Below are positions 11,651 to 24,004 of a stretch of 64,000 nt of DNA, one piece after another (positions within the stretch are counted from its first letter, which is position 1; every line of letters begins with the position of its first letter). A model generated the notes under the pieces. It was not told where the DNA came from and did no database searches. It was given only the letters and a program-made list of their open reading frames with translations. The position numbers and the translations under genes were made by a program. The DNA is from Taeniopygia guttata (lineage: Eukaryota > Chordata > Aves > Passeriformes > Estrildidae), in assembly GCF_048771995.1 (NCBI RefSeq), contig NC_133037.1, positions 625,001 through 689,000 on the forward strand. Direction: 5' to 3'.

Positions 11651-12276
11651 CAGCTCTGGCTTGCTTCAGACAGCCGCAGCACCGTCTGCCCACCAGTCCA
11701 GATTTTCCTTTGCTGTTGGTTTGGGGGTTTTGGTGGCTTTTTGCAGTGAAAGGGAAGAATCGGGAGCGCTGCTATCGGTTTCCAACAGGTCCTTTTGCAC
11801 AGCTTTGTTTTCCTTCCTACGACGCTGTCCACATGCTCGTAAGGTGTGGACACACACCTGAGCACTCACCGTTTGAGCTCTTTAGTGCCATTCTCGGTGG
11901 TTTTAACTGTTCGCACGTCTCAGAGCACAAAGATAGAGGAGAAGCACTTCCCAAAAGTGTCTCTGGCAAAACAGGAGCAGCAGCAGCGAGCCCCTGGCGC
12001 TGCCATGCGGATTCCACGCTGACGAGTCTCTGCTATTTTTGTGCTTCTTCACTGAGCTATTAATGAACAGTGTTTTCAAGTAACGTGTTAAAAACAACCG
12101 TTCCCAGAACCAAAGTCTCTCTCAGCAGCATCAGAGCACACAGGCTTGTGCAGTCGGTGTGTGTGGAACGGGAGGAAAGGGCTGGCACGGGGCTGTGCCA
12201 GCTCTGTGACCTGAGGGCTGCACATTGCAGAGCCCAGTGACCCCAGGGCACGAGGGACTTCAGCCCTTCCAACTCG

Positions 12277-12377
12277 CACCTGATTCCCGAGTGTGTGAGC
12301 TGACACTCAAACGGCCTGAGGCCATCACACCTGATTCCCGAGTGTGTGAGCTGACACTCAAATAGCCTGAGGCACTG
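12277..12377. repeat. 51-bp tandem duplication
   Basis: The phrase CACCTGATTCCCGAGTGTGT, followed by GAGCTGACACTCAAA and then a CCTGAGGC block, occurs twice with a period of 51 bases. The two copies differ at only a few positions, which points to a recent duplication. Confidence 0.9.
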
Positions 12378-13079
12378 TGCCCGCCCCTTGAGGATGATGC
12401 TCCTGCTTGGTCTGGATGTGATCGAGGTGCTGAATCCACCTCACTGTTTTACTCTTCACTAGAAGTTCCTGCAGAGTTTCTTGCTCAGCACCCCTTGGGA
12501 ACCTGCGCTCCTACAGCTCAAGAACAGCCTCTCCTGCACGAGGGATGTGACATTTCCAGTGAAGCATGTGGGGGTTTATTTTCATAGGAAGAAATAATGG
12601 AGCGATTAATTTTGCTGCCCATGCTCTCAGAAGCAAAGTCCAATAAATCAGCCGGTGGATGGCACCCCGAGTCTCTCCTTGTGCCGTCAGACTGGCTGCT
12701 GAGGCCAGGCTGGCATTTTCTGGCTCCTCTCTGTGCTCTTTTCTCGCCTGGATGGAATTTTTTTAATCTGCTGCAGTATGAAGGTCACTTTCATAGGCTG
12801 AATACCATCAAGGAGTTTGGAGGCCGGGAGGACCGATTGTTCGCAGCGGTTATTTTTAGAGCGATACCTGAGGAAACAAACAGCCGTGTCCCACGGGCGG
12901 GATGACAATCTGCTGGAAATGTTAAGGAAAGGCGGCGGGAGGCAGAGCCCTGTCCGCACTGCCCCGGCCCCGGGTCCCGGTGTGCGGACCGCGCTGAGCT
13001 CGCACCGCTCCCAGCCGGAGCCGGGGTTGGGGAAAGCTCCGAGGGGCTCCCGGGCCTGGCTGGGGCTCTGCCCTGCTGC

Positions 13080-13162
13080 CCTTCCTGCTGCCTTGCCCAC
13101 CTTCCTGCTGCCCCTCCTGCTGCCCCTCCTGCTGCCCTTCCTGCTGCCCCTCCTGCTGCCCT
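13080..13162. repeat. 12-bp minisatellite CTTCCTGCTGCC / CTCCTGCTGCCC
   Basis: Six to seven tandem copies lie inside a CpG-rich patch (12930-13560). Confidence 0.85.
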
Positions 13163-13554
13163 GAGCCCCCCTTCCTGCTGCCCCCGCAGATGCTGCAGGA
13201 CCGGGCGCTGTCCCCGTCACCCCCGTCCCCCCCGGGCCTGCGGTGGCCGCCCGGGCTCCGCTGGCCCTGCAGGGCTCTGCCGCCGCACCGGGGGTCAGTG
13301 TTGCTCCACGGCAGCGCGGGGCCGCCACTCCCGGCACTCCCGGCCCCGCTGGCCGCGGGCACCCCCGGCTCGCTGCGGGTCCTGCCCGGCTCCTGGCACG
13401 GACCCAGGGCGTGCCCTGGTGCCTCCGGTGCCCGGGCACGGCCGGGTGACCGGGAGGGACGGGCTGGGCAGAGGGGAGGGCAGGGCGCTGCCTGCCCCGG
13501 CAGGTCCCTCTCCTGCAGCTTCACTCCCCGCCGCTGGCACAGCTGCCGGGCCGG

Positions 13555-13982
13555 CAGTGCCAGGGGACATCTGTCAGTGCCACAGGATATCTGTCAGTGC
13601 CAGGGGACACCGTCAGTGCCAGGGGACATCTGTCAGTTCCAATGGCACACAGACCAGTCCCACGGCACACCTGTCAGTGCCAGGGGACACCTGTCAGTGC
13701 CATGGCACATATTCCAGCCCCACGGGACATCTGTCAGTGCCAGGGGACACCTGTCAGAGCCAGGGGACATCCGTCAGTTCCAATGGCACACAGACCAGTG
13801 CCAGGGGACACCGTCAGTGCCAGGGGACACCTGTCAGTGCCATGGCACACCCGTCAGTGCCATGGCACATATTCCAGTCCCATGGGGCACCTGTCAGTGC
13901 CAGGGGACATCTGTCAGTGCCATGGCACACCTGTCAGTCCCCTGGCACACAGACCAGTCCCCTGGCACACATGCCAGTGCCA
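13555..13982. repeat. VNTR, CAGTGCCAGGGGACATCTGT-type unit
   Basis: About 18 copies of a roughly 20-24 base unit, built around GTCAGTGCCAGGGGACA with a second variant containing TGGCACACAGACCAGT. All three plus frames are open through parts of it, which reflects the repeat composition. Confidence 0.9.
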
Positions 13983-14924
13983 CGAACCCTCCCTCCTGCC
14001 TGCTGCACGTGTGTGCCAGCCCACAGCTCCTCGTGGCTCCTGCAGACAGATGTTTGGGGCAGCGATCGGCTGTGACATCTGGCGGTGCCTCTCCCTGCTC
14101 GGGAGGTCACCGAGCCTCGGGCACCTGGGGAGGTGCCCCGAGCAAAGGGTGAGCCCTGGCACAGCCCCCCAGGCTGACGGGGACCCCCAGTTCCTTGGGA
14201 TGGTGATGGGCACCTCACTGCAGTTCTCATTTTCTGCTTTTTCCTCATTATGTGCCAGGTAAAATAGTCAGAGATCTCTTCTTCCTGTTGCTTTTTTCCT
14301 CTGCAATTTGAGGGCAACTCTTCCCACAGCCTTATCCCAAAGCAGTGCTGGATAATCTTTCCTCTTTCAAAGGAAATTCCTTTTCCGACATTAGCAGAAC
14401 GTTTGTTTGTGTGACAGTTCCCATTTAGCTTTTGACAAGCTCAGTAGCCGGCCAATTTATTTTACCTTCTAAGTGAAATAATTAATAAAGGGGGAAAATG
14501 GCGTTATTTTGCCAGCCCTACAGAGACATTTGCCTTTGTGAAATAATTTTATTTATGACTCCTTTAATGGTTGTGCAGCACAATTTTATGGCTTTGGATT
14601 GTGTCCGTTAGGAGCGGGATTTTGTCACTGAATTTAGATGCAGGAAGCGTGTGTGCATAACGGGAGCCAGCCCCGATCCCGCCGCTCCTGCTGTCGGGAG
14701 TGGCACATCTGTGCCCCAGCCCCGGCGCGGGAGGTGCCAGGGGCAGCCCGTGCCTTCCCGCTCCTCTGGTGCCCCTCGCCCAGCGCCCCAATCCCCCCGG
14801 GCTCTCCCTGCCCCCGGGTCCCGCAGAGACGCGGGGCAGGAGCAGAACTTTCCCCTGCACGGGGGGAATGAGGAGAGAGCAGAGGAAGGGCAGCGAGTGG
14901 TGCGGAGCCCTTCGGGGAGGGCAG

Positions 14925-15235
14925 GGATGGGCTGGGATGGGCTGGGATGGGCTGGGATGGGCTGGGATGGAGCAGGGGTGGGCAGGGATGGGCTGGGATG
15001 GAGCAGGGGTGGGCAGGGATGGGCTGGGATGGAGCAGGGGTGGGCAAGAATGGAGCAGGGGTGAGCAGGGATGGGCAGGGATGGAGCAGGGATGGGCAGG
15101 GATGGGCAGGGTTGGAGCAGGGATGGGCAGGGATGGAGCAGGAGTGGGAAGGGCTGACCAGGGATGGACAGGGGTGGGAAGGACTGGGCAGGGATGGACA
15201 GGGGTGGGAAGGGCTTGCAAGGATGGGCAGGGCTG
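14925..15235. repeat. VNTR, GGGATGGGCTGGGATGGAGCAGG-type unit
   Basis: A G-rich array built from 10-base GGGCTGGGAT and related GGGATGGAGCAGG phrases runs for about 310 bases. It has many GGG triplets on the plus strand and so could form G-quadruplexes. It passes directly into a second 39-bp array. Confidence 0.9.
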
Positions 15236-15606
15236 GGCAGGGGGTGCTGTGCCCGGGAGGGACAGAGCTGCCCGGGCAGGGGGTGCTGAGGCCGGGAGGG
15301 GCAGAGCTGCCCGGGCAGAGGATGCTGAGGCCAGGAAGGGCAGAGCTGCCCGGGCAGGGGGTGCTGTGCCCGGGAGGAACAGAACTGCCCGGGCAGGGGG
15401 TGCTGTGCCCGGCAGGGGCAGAGCTGCCCGGGCAGGGGGTGCTGTGCCCGGGAGGGACAGAGCTGCCCGGGCAGGGGGTGCTGAGGCCGGGAGGGGCAGA
15501 GCTGCCCGGGCAGAGGATGCTGAGGCCAGGAAGGGCAGAGCTGCCCGGGCAGGGGGTGCTGTGCCCAGGAAGGACAGAGCTGCCCGGGCAGGGGGTGCTG
15601 TGGCCG
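15236..15606. repeat. 39-bp VNTR
   Basis: Nine to ten copies of a 39-base unit begin with GGGGGTGCTGTGCCCGGGAG and end with GACAGAGCTGCCCGGGCA. Because 39 is divisible by three, both strands keep long open frames (up to 392 codons on the minus strand) with a 13-residue periodicity. No start context, splice sites or homology support a protein. Confidence 0.92.
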
Positions 15607-17629
15607 GGCTGCACGGACCCCTCGGATGCAGCTGCAGCCACCCGAGCCGCTTCCCGGGCCGGCTCCGCAGCTCCCGGCCGCGCTCCGAGGTTTCACGGCT
15701 AGCGCAGCCGGGAGAATTATTACCACCCTCTGTTTTATCCAAACAATGATCTTTAAGGCGGGGAAAAAAAAGAAGGGACTGTTCTCAAACCGCTTTGTTT
15801 ATGCGGCTCCATTAAGTTTGCAATAACAGAGATGGTATCGCGTAACCGAGGCAGTCACTCTAAAGCATGAATCCGCTGGGGCTAATGATGGCTTGAAGAG
15901 GCTCAATGAATCAGCCGGTAAGTGCTGCCGCTCCTGCGGTGCCGAGCCCGGCACAGCCGCTCCGGAGCGCCGCTGCCTCTGCCCGGGCTGAGCCCGTCCT
16001 CCCGCGGCGGGCACGCGTTCTGCGGCTGATCCCACCTTTACAAACAGAGCCGAGGCACTGCTCCTTGCTTTCCCTGCAGATCGCATCCCTCTCGGCAGGG
16101 CCGGGACGGCGGAGGAGCGGTGAATGTGCCCCCGCTGCCGCCCCGCCGAGCTGTGCCCGGGCCGCGAAGCAGCTGCTGGGGAAGGTGCCAGCGGGTCCTG
16201 TTGGGGCACAGTCACAGAGGCAGTTTGGAATCCCCCAGCAGGAGCCTCTCCCCGTGGGTGCTGGTTTGGGCTGGGCAGGGTTGGTTTTCCTCCCAGAGGT
16301 GTGGTTGGGGCTGGGATCGGGAGAGTTCATCTTCTCTCATAGCTGGTTCTTAGCTGCTGACTGGGCTGAGCTGTCCCTCACCAGGGCAGCACCAAACTCT
16401 CCCTGCAGCAGGGAGCCTGCCCTGGGCACTGCCACAGGGACTGGGCAGGGATGGGCATCCCCTGGGGCCTGGAGCTCTGCGTTTGTGCTGAGGATTGCCC
16501 AGGCCTTGCTGCAGTGTGCCAGAGCAGTACAATAAGTGTGTTTGTGCCAGACGAGCAGCGGCTCTGAGCACTGGGAGGGATGTCCTGCTGCCCACCCTGC
16601 CCGGGGCTGCCTCCTGGGGGTGATCTGGGGGTGATCTGGGGGCTCGGGCACACACAGCAGGATGCTGAGAACAGTCACCAATTACATTTTTTATTTAGAC
16701 TTTAGATCTTCGGCAAGTGAAAAAGAAATTCTAATTATCAAAAAATCTCAATTGCCAAGTGAAATACCAGCAAAATAATTTTTTAGAAATGTATTGAAAG
16801 GTTGAGGTGACTGGGGTTATTATTGCTCCTTTTTCAGAGCCCAGGCAGACATTATTTATTAGCACTATTTTTACCATAGTAGTTAATTTTGAATAAATAT
16901 TAGGATTCTACTCCATCTGACCCTCAGTGGAGTGTTGCAATCCCTGTTGCTGCTGCTGTTATAAATGTGATTGCAGATGCGAGAGCTCAGCCAGAACATA
17001 CCGTCTTCACACACAGGAAAGAGAAGGTTGCACAGGAAAAACGCCAGTAAGCCAGAAGACCAAAATAAGCTCTAAGTGTGGTGGTTTGATTTTCCATGTG
17101 GTCTCTCAAAACCAATTCTTTGGGCACTCTCTGGCTCCTGCCAGCCCAGCTGCCTCACCTGCAGGCTGCCACCCCTCCTCACTGAAGATCTGGTCAATAA
17201 GCAGCATCTTTTACAGAGGGCTGGGGAGTGCCTTTCTGCCTCTTTTTTGACAAACTCTTGGCTGCCAGGCTTTGAGAGTCCAGAGCATGAAAGAGGTGGG
17301 GGCAGATTTTCCTAAACAGCCAAATGTGCCCCTGCAACGCCGTTCCTTCCATATATTCACACAGAAATGCACGAGCCTGTAGGTGTGTGCTTACAGACAG
17401 GCCTGGGCCAGCCTGGGAGCTCAAATTCAAACCCTGTTCTGGGCTGAAGGGCTGAAGGGCAGCCCTGAGCCCCTGAGCCCCTGAGCCTGGCACGGAACCC
17501 TCAGGGACACCTGAGGCACAGGAGAGGCTTGGAGCAGCTGCAGGGGTGGGAATGTTGGAGAGCACAGAGCAGAGAGAGGGAGAGAGGGAGATGCAAGAGA
17601 CACCGTGGGTCAGGCAGGGAGGGCTGGAG

Positions 17630-17942
17630 GGGAGGTGAGGGGTGAGGGGTGATGGGGAGAAGGGAGGTGAGGGATGAGGGGTGATGGGGCAAAGGGAGGT
17701 GAGGGGTGATGGGAAGAAGGGAAATAAAGCAGTGAGGGGTGATGGGGAGAAGGGAGGTGAGGGATGAGGGATGATGGGGCAAAGGGAGGTGAGGGGTGAG
17801 GGGTGATGTGGAGAAGGGAGGTGAGGGATGAGGGGTGACAGGGCAAAGGGAGGTGAGGGATGATGGGGAGAAGGGAGGTGAGGGGTGATAGGGCAAAGGG
17901 AGGTGAGGGATGAGGGGTGATGTGGAGAAGGGAGGTGAGGGG
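17630..17942. repeat. Purine-rich VNTR, GGTGATGGGGAGAAGGGAGGTGA-type unit
   Basis: About 310 bases of near-pure purine units (GAGGGGTGATGGGGAGAAGG, with a GGGGCAAAGGG variant), repeated about eleven times with a period of roughly 23-29 bases. Only scattered T and C residues interrupt the purine strand. Confidence 0.9.
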
Positions 17943-18403
17943 CTCCGGGTGCCACCCCTGAGTGCTGTGGGCACAGGGGCAGGGACTGGGGCAGCAGCAG
18001 GGGCCAGGCTGAGTGCCAGGGCCCTCCTGTGCCATGATGCCCAGGCCAGCAGTGAGCTGTGGCTCAGAGCCACCCCACTGGCAGGACCCTCCCCTCTGGA
18101 GGGCTGCGCCTGAGGCTGCTGGAGGGTCCCTGTGCCATTTGGGATGCCCACACAACACCGGCGGGGCAGAGAGGAAACATGGGGAGTTCTTCCCCTGAGC
18201 CACCAGCAGCGAGGGCCCAGCCAGTTTGGACAAGCTGTCGGAGCTCTCCAAATAGCCCAAATACTCACCAGGCTGGATCCCTGCCGGCCCCAGCAGTTGC
18301 TAGTGGCTGTTCCGAAACAAACACAAACCCAACTGGCTCTCAGAGCCACTCCTGAAGCACGAGAGAACTTCACCCTCTCACTCTGCTGCCAGAGGCCAGG
18401 CGG

Positions 18404-18440
18404 TGACCCCCGGGACCCCCGGGACCCCCGGGACCCCCAG
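18404..18440. repeat. 9-bp minisatellite (GGGACCCCC)4
   Basis: Four tandem self-complementary-leaning units, followed at 18530-18612 by four copies of a GCCCCTGTCACCCCTCCCCA-like unit. Confidence 0.85.
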
Positions 18441-18739
18441 TCCTGGGGCTGGCCCAGCTGGGGCCTCCTGCTCTGTTCCTGCCAATGCCCCAGGCGTGTC
18501 CCCCATGGGCACAGGGGCAGCTGGGCTGTCACCCTCCCCACCGCCCCTGTCACCCTCCCCAGCCCCTGTCACCCCTCCCCAAAGCCCCTGTCACCCCTCC
18601 CCACATCCCCTCCGTGCCAAACCCTCTCCAGCCGGGCAGAGCATCCCGGGATGAAGAAACCAGGTCTGGCACCCGGAGCCCGGTGCCACCTCCCCGGTGC
18701 CGCCTGTGGGTGGGAGCCCAGCCGCTCCTGGCAGGTTTG

Positions 18740-18960
18740 AATGGATCTTTGACTATATTTAGATGAAAAATAAATACATTCTTGGCTCGCACGCCCTTTT
18801 TGGTGGCTGATGAATGAGCAGGACCTCTTTCACAGGAAGCTGTCACATTCCTGGGCTCTGCTGGCAGGGAGCGGGGCGCTGCCAGCCTGGGCTCGCTGTG
18901 GTCACAGCGGGGCACTCACAGCTGGTACTCACAGCTGGTACTCACAGCTGCACCCTGCTT
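18740..18960. promoter_or_regulatory. Candidate striated-muscle enhancer (MEF2 / M-CAT / E-box cluster)
   Basis: Within 200 bases there is a perfect MEF2 consensus CTATATTTAG (18753-18762) and an M-CAT/TEAD core CATTCCT (18846-18852). Three CAGCTG E-boxes (18919-18924, 18932-18937, 18945-18950) lie in a 13-base tandem repeat. MEF2, TEAD and MyoD-family sites together typify muscle enhancers (established knowledge). The location between CAV3 and LMCD1 fits, but function is inferred from motifs only. Confidence 0.4.
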
Positions 18961-20104
18961 TTATTATTGGTGCTGCATGGGCATGAGAGAGCATCTGGGG
19001 TGCTGCCATCCTCAGCCCTGTGTTTGTGAGGGCACAGGGACCTGGCTGGGCTGGGCTGGCACAGCCTCCCTGCGGAGGTACCTGAGCGTGGCCCATTCCA
19101 GCACCGTGGCAGGGGATTCTCGGGGCCTTGGCTGGGTCTGGAATTTCTCCTTATGGGAGGTTTATAAATCAAGTTCAATCTTCTGGCGCTAAATTCAACT
19201 TCATCCAATGCCTGTGAAAGTCTGGCAGTGCCCATGCTGCTGGCTCAGCCTCCTGCTCGGTGTCAGGGGAGTGCAGCACCGCAGAGGGAGTGGGGCCCAT
19301 TCCCAGTGGGCTTGGCCAGGGTTCCCACTGGAGCCCCTCTGCAGCTCTGTCCTTCCCCAGGTGCTGAGCACGCCAGGATGCCCCAAAAGCTCCTCCACGC
19401 CAGGAGGGCTGGAGCCTTGCCCTGGGCTCCTGCCCCAGCCCTGGAGCTTCCCCCTTCTGCAGCACGGCCCAGCCACCTCCCTTTGCTTCGGCCCCCTGAA
19501 AATCACATTTCTTCTCTTGCCCAGAACAGGTTCGGCGCTGTGTGGAAAAGCCAAAGTCACGCTGCGGGAAATGCCCAGAGAAGTCTCTTCCCAGGAAAGA
19601 AGTTCTCACGGACTGACGTGTCCCTCTGCGCCCTGGGATCCCTCCCACGCTGCCCTCTGGCCCCGCTGGCCTCTGGGGAGGAAGGAGCTCCGGCTTGGGC
19701 AGATTTTCTCTCCTCTTCCCAGTCCTGGGGGGATTGTTCCAGCCCTGGGACTCGCAGCCTCTGGGCTCCCGACACGGTAACATCATCCCTGCGCTCAGTG
19801 CTCGCTGCTCATCGCTCCAGCTGCCCTTTCAGGACATATTCCCCTGACTGACACCTTATTTGGCCTTTCCCCCGTGGTTCCAGTGACATCACCCAGCAGG
19901 CAGTCGGTTCCAGGGCCACCACCCGTGGGACCCCGTGGGAGCCGTGTGGGGAGGACGGGGCGGGGGGTCCCTCCCGAGGGGACAGCAGGGCACGGGTGGG
20001 AGCGAGCAGGGCTCCGTGCCTCGGGCTGGGACGGGCTGGGAGCCTTCCTGCAGGAGATGCCAGCTGCTCTGGCTGGCACGGGGCAAGGGACAACACCCCG
20101 CATC

Positions 20105-20295
20105 GTGCCCAGGTCACCCGAGGAGCCTGTCACCCGAGGAGCTTCATGGATCCTTTCACCCACAGAGCCTGTCACCCACAGAGCCCGTCACCCACGGAGC
20201 CTGTCACCCACGGAGCCTGTCACACATTGATCCTGTCACCCACAGAGCCTCATGGAGCCTGTCACCCACAGAGCCTGTCACCCACGGAGCCACCT
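20105..20295. repeat. VNTR, CACAGAGCCTGTCACC unit
   Basis: About ten imperfect copies of a 16-18 base unit (GAGCCTGTCACCCACAG). Confidence 0.85.
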
Positions 20296-21674
20296 GCCCC
20301 TGCCCCTGCCACGCTGCCTTCCCAGGGGACGTGGGACACCAGCCCCTGTCCCTGGGACACAAATCAACCACCTCGATTCCCGCTCCCGAGTTCTCCTTGC
20401 CACGTCAGAAATTCACAGCCCGCCTCATCTCCTTTTGGCTGAAACTGCTGTAAAAACTCCTGTGCCAAGAGCGAATTAGAAATAAAAAGACTTGTTTTGA
20501 AATCCAGAGGAAGGGGATATTTCTAGGTTAGGGATATTTCCTGATTGCATAAATGCAAACAAAACAAAGCTGGCATATTAATGGTTTTCAGAGATAACCC
20601 AATTTATTTTGCTACATTTGAGAATGAATCTGAGTCATCCTCTTACCAGCAGGGGTGTTGCCAGCTAGTGCTGCTGGTATTTCTGGGGACAGGATGGCTG
20701 AGGAACGCTGAGTTTGGGATGTCCATCGGCTGGACCAGGACAGGGCATTTTCCAGGGTAAGCTGCTCCGAGAACCAATTCATAATTAGAACTAATTTAGA
20801 ATTTTATATGATTTTTACTTCTAGTTTTTCATACTATTTATGTAGAAAACCATAATGAACATCTCTATCCGAGGCAGGATTCATGGAGCAGCAGCAGGAA
20901 TTGTGCTCACCCCTTTGGTAACTCCATGGGGGTTGGAGTTCCCTTGACTTGTTGCATCTATTTTTGACATGGAACCACTCAGATGGTGAAGACATCAGCT
21001 GGCCACGCTTGTCCTGCGCTATCGAAAACAGGGAAATGACTCTTCCATGTGGGAAGGGAAGGACAAAAAGGCCCTACAAGGGTACAAGAATTGTTTAGGT
21101 ACTAAGAACATATGAAATTAATTGAATTTCATTTTAGAACTGAGGAGGAAAATCTAGGGAGGCTCTGAGACAAATCTGAGCCAGGGCTACCTGAGCACCA
21201 GCAGAGCCCCGTGAGGATCCAGAGCACAGCTCTCAACCTCAGGCTCCTTCTTTATTTTTGAGAGAGAAAAACCCAGTACTTGCAGAGCCATTCTCCTAAC
21301 ATTTTGCCTGACCAGCCTAATTGTTTTTCTCCTCGGCCCTCGGTGGTTGCTGTGCTGCGGGCGGTGCTCAGGCACTCCTTGTGCAGAAACTCAAGTGGGT
21401 TTTGTTTAAATCCCAAGTGCCGGTGCCAGCCCCAGCCCTTGGGAGGGGAGCCAGGCAGTGCCTCAGGTTGGGGAGGGCTGGGGCACAGCCAGGGCTCAGC
21501 TGAGCGAGGCTGGCTGTGTTTTAACACTGTCCAAATATTAACTCTGCCCAGAGGATGTGGAGGTGTTTCCTTGACATGTCAGCATCCGGAGCAGCCGCTG
21601 CCAGACACAGCATCTCCTCACACCTCCTTGGCTGGGAGCTGAGAGAAAGGGCAGGGAGCAGGGAAAGGCTGGCA

Positions 21675-22175
21675 GCACGGCCCTGGGACAGGGACATTGC
21701 CAGGACAGGCTCCTGGTGCCAGCCCTGGGACAGGGACATTGCCAGGACAGGGACATTGCCGGGACAGGGACACTGCCAGGACAGGGACACTGCCAGGACA
21801 GGGACATTGCCGGGACAGGGACACTGCCGGGACAGGGACATTGCCAGGACAGGGACACTGCCAGGACAGGGACATTGCCGGGACAGGGACATTGCCGGGA
21901 CAGGCTCCTGGTGCCAGCCCTGGGCCAGCACGGCCCTGGGCCAGGGACATTGCCAGGACAGGGACACTGCCAGGACAGGGACACTGCCAGGACAGGGACA
22001 CTGCCAGGACAGGGACATTGCTGGGACAGGCTCCTGGTGCCAGCCCTGGGCCAGCACGGCCCTGGGACAGGGACACTGCCAGGACAGGGACACTGCCAGG
22101 ACAGGGACATTGCCAGGACAGGGACATTGCTGGGACAGGGACATTGCCAGGACAGGGACACTGCCAGGACAGGCT
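21675..22175. repeat. 18-bp VNTR with higher-order structure
   Basis: About 23 copies of an 18-base unit, GACAGGGACATTGCCAGG, with an ACACTGCC variant. At three points the run is interrupted by the same longer insert, built around CTCCTGGTGCCAGCCCTGG, so blocks of the array were themselves duplicated. The unit includes GGGACA, as in the arrays at 1.1 kb and 45 kb. Confidence 0.93.
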
Positions 22176-23111
22176 CCTGCTGCACCCCGGGGCCAGCACG
22201 GCCACAGGGCACCAGGGGCTGGCCCTGCACCATTCCTCTCTGCAGCCACGTTGGATACAGCTCCCGGTGCTCCTGCTTTGCCCCGGGTGATGCTAGCATT
22301 TTCTGTAGCAGGTTTTGAAATCAGGCAACCATCTACAAAACCCTCACTGTGGGGAGGGTGATTTTTTAGTGATTTGGCTGAAGAAAGGGAGCTGAAAAGT
22401 AAACTCAAGCTCAAATTAGATTTATATAAACATAACCTCACTTTTTACAGAAGAACACACAGCCACAGGGGCTTTCTTTAGCTCTGCCCTGCAGCAGCAG
22501 CTGCTGCAGGTCTCAGGAAGTTTCCACTGAAATGCACCCTCACTTCATGAATACCTTCTTATTCACCTCTAAATTTTTCTCTCTGGGGCTTTAAAGTAAG
22601 TTTTATTGTAATGTTTATACAGCCAACTCACTCTGCCCTTGGTTTATGTTTTTCTCGCCTGCAGCCACTGAATTTTGAGGTTTATTAGTTACAGGTATCT
22701 GAAATCACATTTTTTTAGAATTGACTGCCTAATAAAGCCCCTTAAAAGTTTCTGTTTAAGGCAATTGTTCTCCACCCCAGGATCAGGTTCTTACTGAGTT
22801 ATGCCCATGATCAACAACTCTTTTATGGCTGTTTGTTACCACCAAGGTAAGTAACAAGAATCCCGTCCATTCCAATAAATCAGGTCTGCATCCCTTCGCT
22901 GCAGAAGTACCCGAGCAAAGAGCTGCTTTTGGATCTCACTGTGAAGGAGAAGGCTGATTGTTTTGTGGCCTGGAATGATGCAAACCAGAGCCTGAGCACA
23001 GCAGTGCAAACCCCACCCCGGGGCTCTGCCTGCACCCAGAGCCAGGCTTGCAGGGAGAGAGAGACCACTGCAGGCATTTCATTTCCCCTCACACAAGGGG
23101 GTTCTGCACAG

Positions 23112-23232
23112 CTCCAGGAGCACAGGGGGTGCAGAGCTGCCTCCAGGCTCCCCCAGGAGCACAGGGGGTGCAGAGCTGCCTCCAGGCTCCTCTGGGAGCA
23201 CAGGGGGTGCAGGGCTGCCTCCAGGCTCCCCA
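23112..23232. repeat. 39-bp tandem repeat, three copies
   Basis: Three nearly identical copies of a 39-base unit containing GAGCACAGGGGGTGCAG and CTGCCTCCAGGCTCC. Confidence 0.9.
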
Positions 23233-24004
23233 CACATCTGTGCCCCACAGATCCCTCCTCCTGGCCACTGACCCCTGAGGACAGGGCTCCTTCCACATGG
23301 CTCCAGTGCCAACAAACAAATAAATAAATAAAGCTCAGTGTGCAGGTGTTTTCCATGGACCAGAGGAGCTGGTTAAACGCCTCCAGACCTCCCTCCCTTC
23401 TGTGTGGGGCAGGGTGGGAGTGAGCCTTGCTGTGAGATGCCAGCCAGCTTCCCCTGGTGGCCCTGGCCCTGGCGTGGCAGCTCTTTAACACTGACTTGCT
23501 GTCCTGCTGTCACTGGGACTGGGAGATTTCTCTTGTTCACAGGAGCTGAGAAATGGAACGTCAAGTTTAACAGTTTGTTTTGGATATTACAAATATCCCA
23601 GGGAAGCAGCAGTGACTGAAAGGCTCTCCCTCCCTCCCAGGGGTGCAGGCACCCCTCACTCCATTTCTCATTTCCTCCCCCAGCAGGTGGAGGAAATTAT
23701 TTAGAACATCGTATTTAGAACAACTCCAAGAACACTTGAGTTTAAACTGGAGCTGGGTGCCCACTCAGGAGGCACAAATTCCCTGAGCTTGCTGCCCTGG
23801 CCATCCCAGGACATGAAGGGCTTTGTCCTCTGCAGCCCCACAAGTTCAAACGCTGTCCTTGCTGGGGGCAGGATCAGCTCATGCCTACCCCGAATTTCAT
23901 TCCAATATCAGCACTAAAGGCTCCCACATGTTTCGAGCTGTTTGATGCATTAATTTCGCGCTTTTGCTCCCGACACTGGAGAGGGACAGGATTTTATGAA
24001 GCTG

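Larger units (their letters stand above)
8746..18739. other. Intergenic spacer between CAV3 and LMCD1, part 2
   Basis: No exon could be supported. GC-rich VNTRs alternate with unique AT-rich islands at about 9440-9700, 10430-10700, 14270-14640, 15700-15900 and 16680-16925. These islands look like non-repetitive, possibly constrained non-coding DNA. Two CpG-rich patches (12930-13560 and 15600-16180) flank the VNTR cluster. A good splice-donor match (CAGCCG/gtaagt) ends at 15918 on the plus strand, but no partner exon was recognised. Confidence 0.45.

Noticed and set aside
13555-13982. Regular repeats of about 24 bp resembling a CRISPR layout
   Set aside because: The units are direct tandem repeats without unique spacers, in a vertebrate nuclear context.
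14564-15749. Open frames of up to 392 codons on both strands
   Set aside because: They arise because the 39-bp unit is divisible by three and poor in stop codons. Both strands are open at once, a mark of repeat composition rather than coding.
16927-17250. Plus frame with an early cysteine cluster (CCNPCCCCCYKCDC)
   Set aside because: The cysteines come from a TGC-rich stretch. Spacing does not match the SSUH2 or any zinc-finger pattern I know, and no splice context is present.
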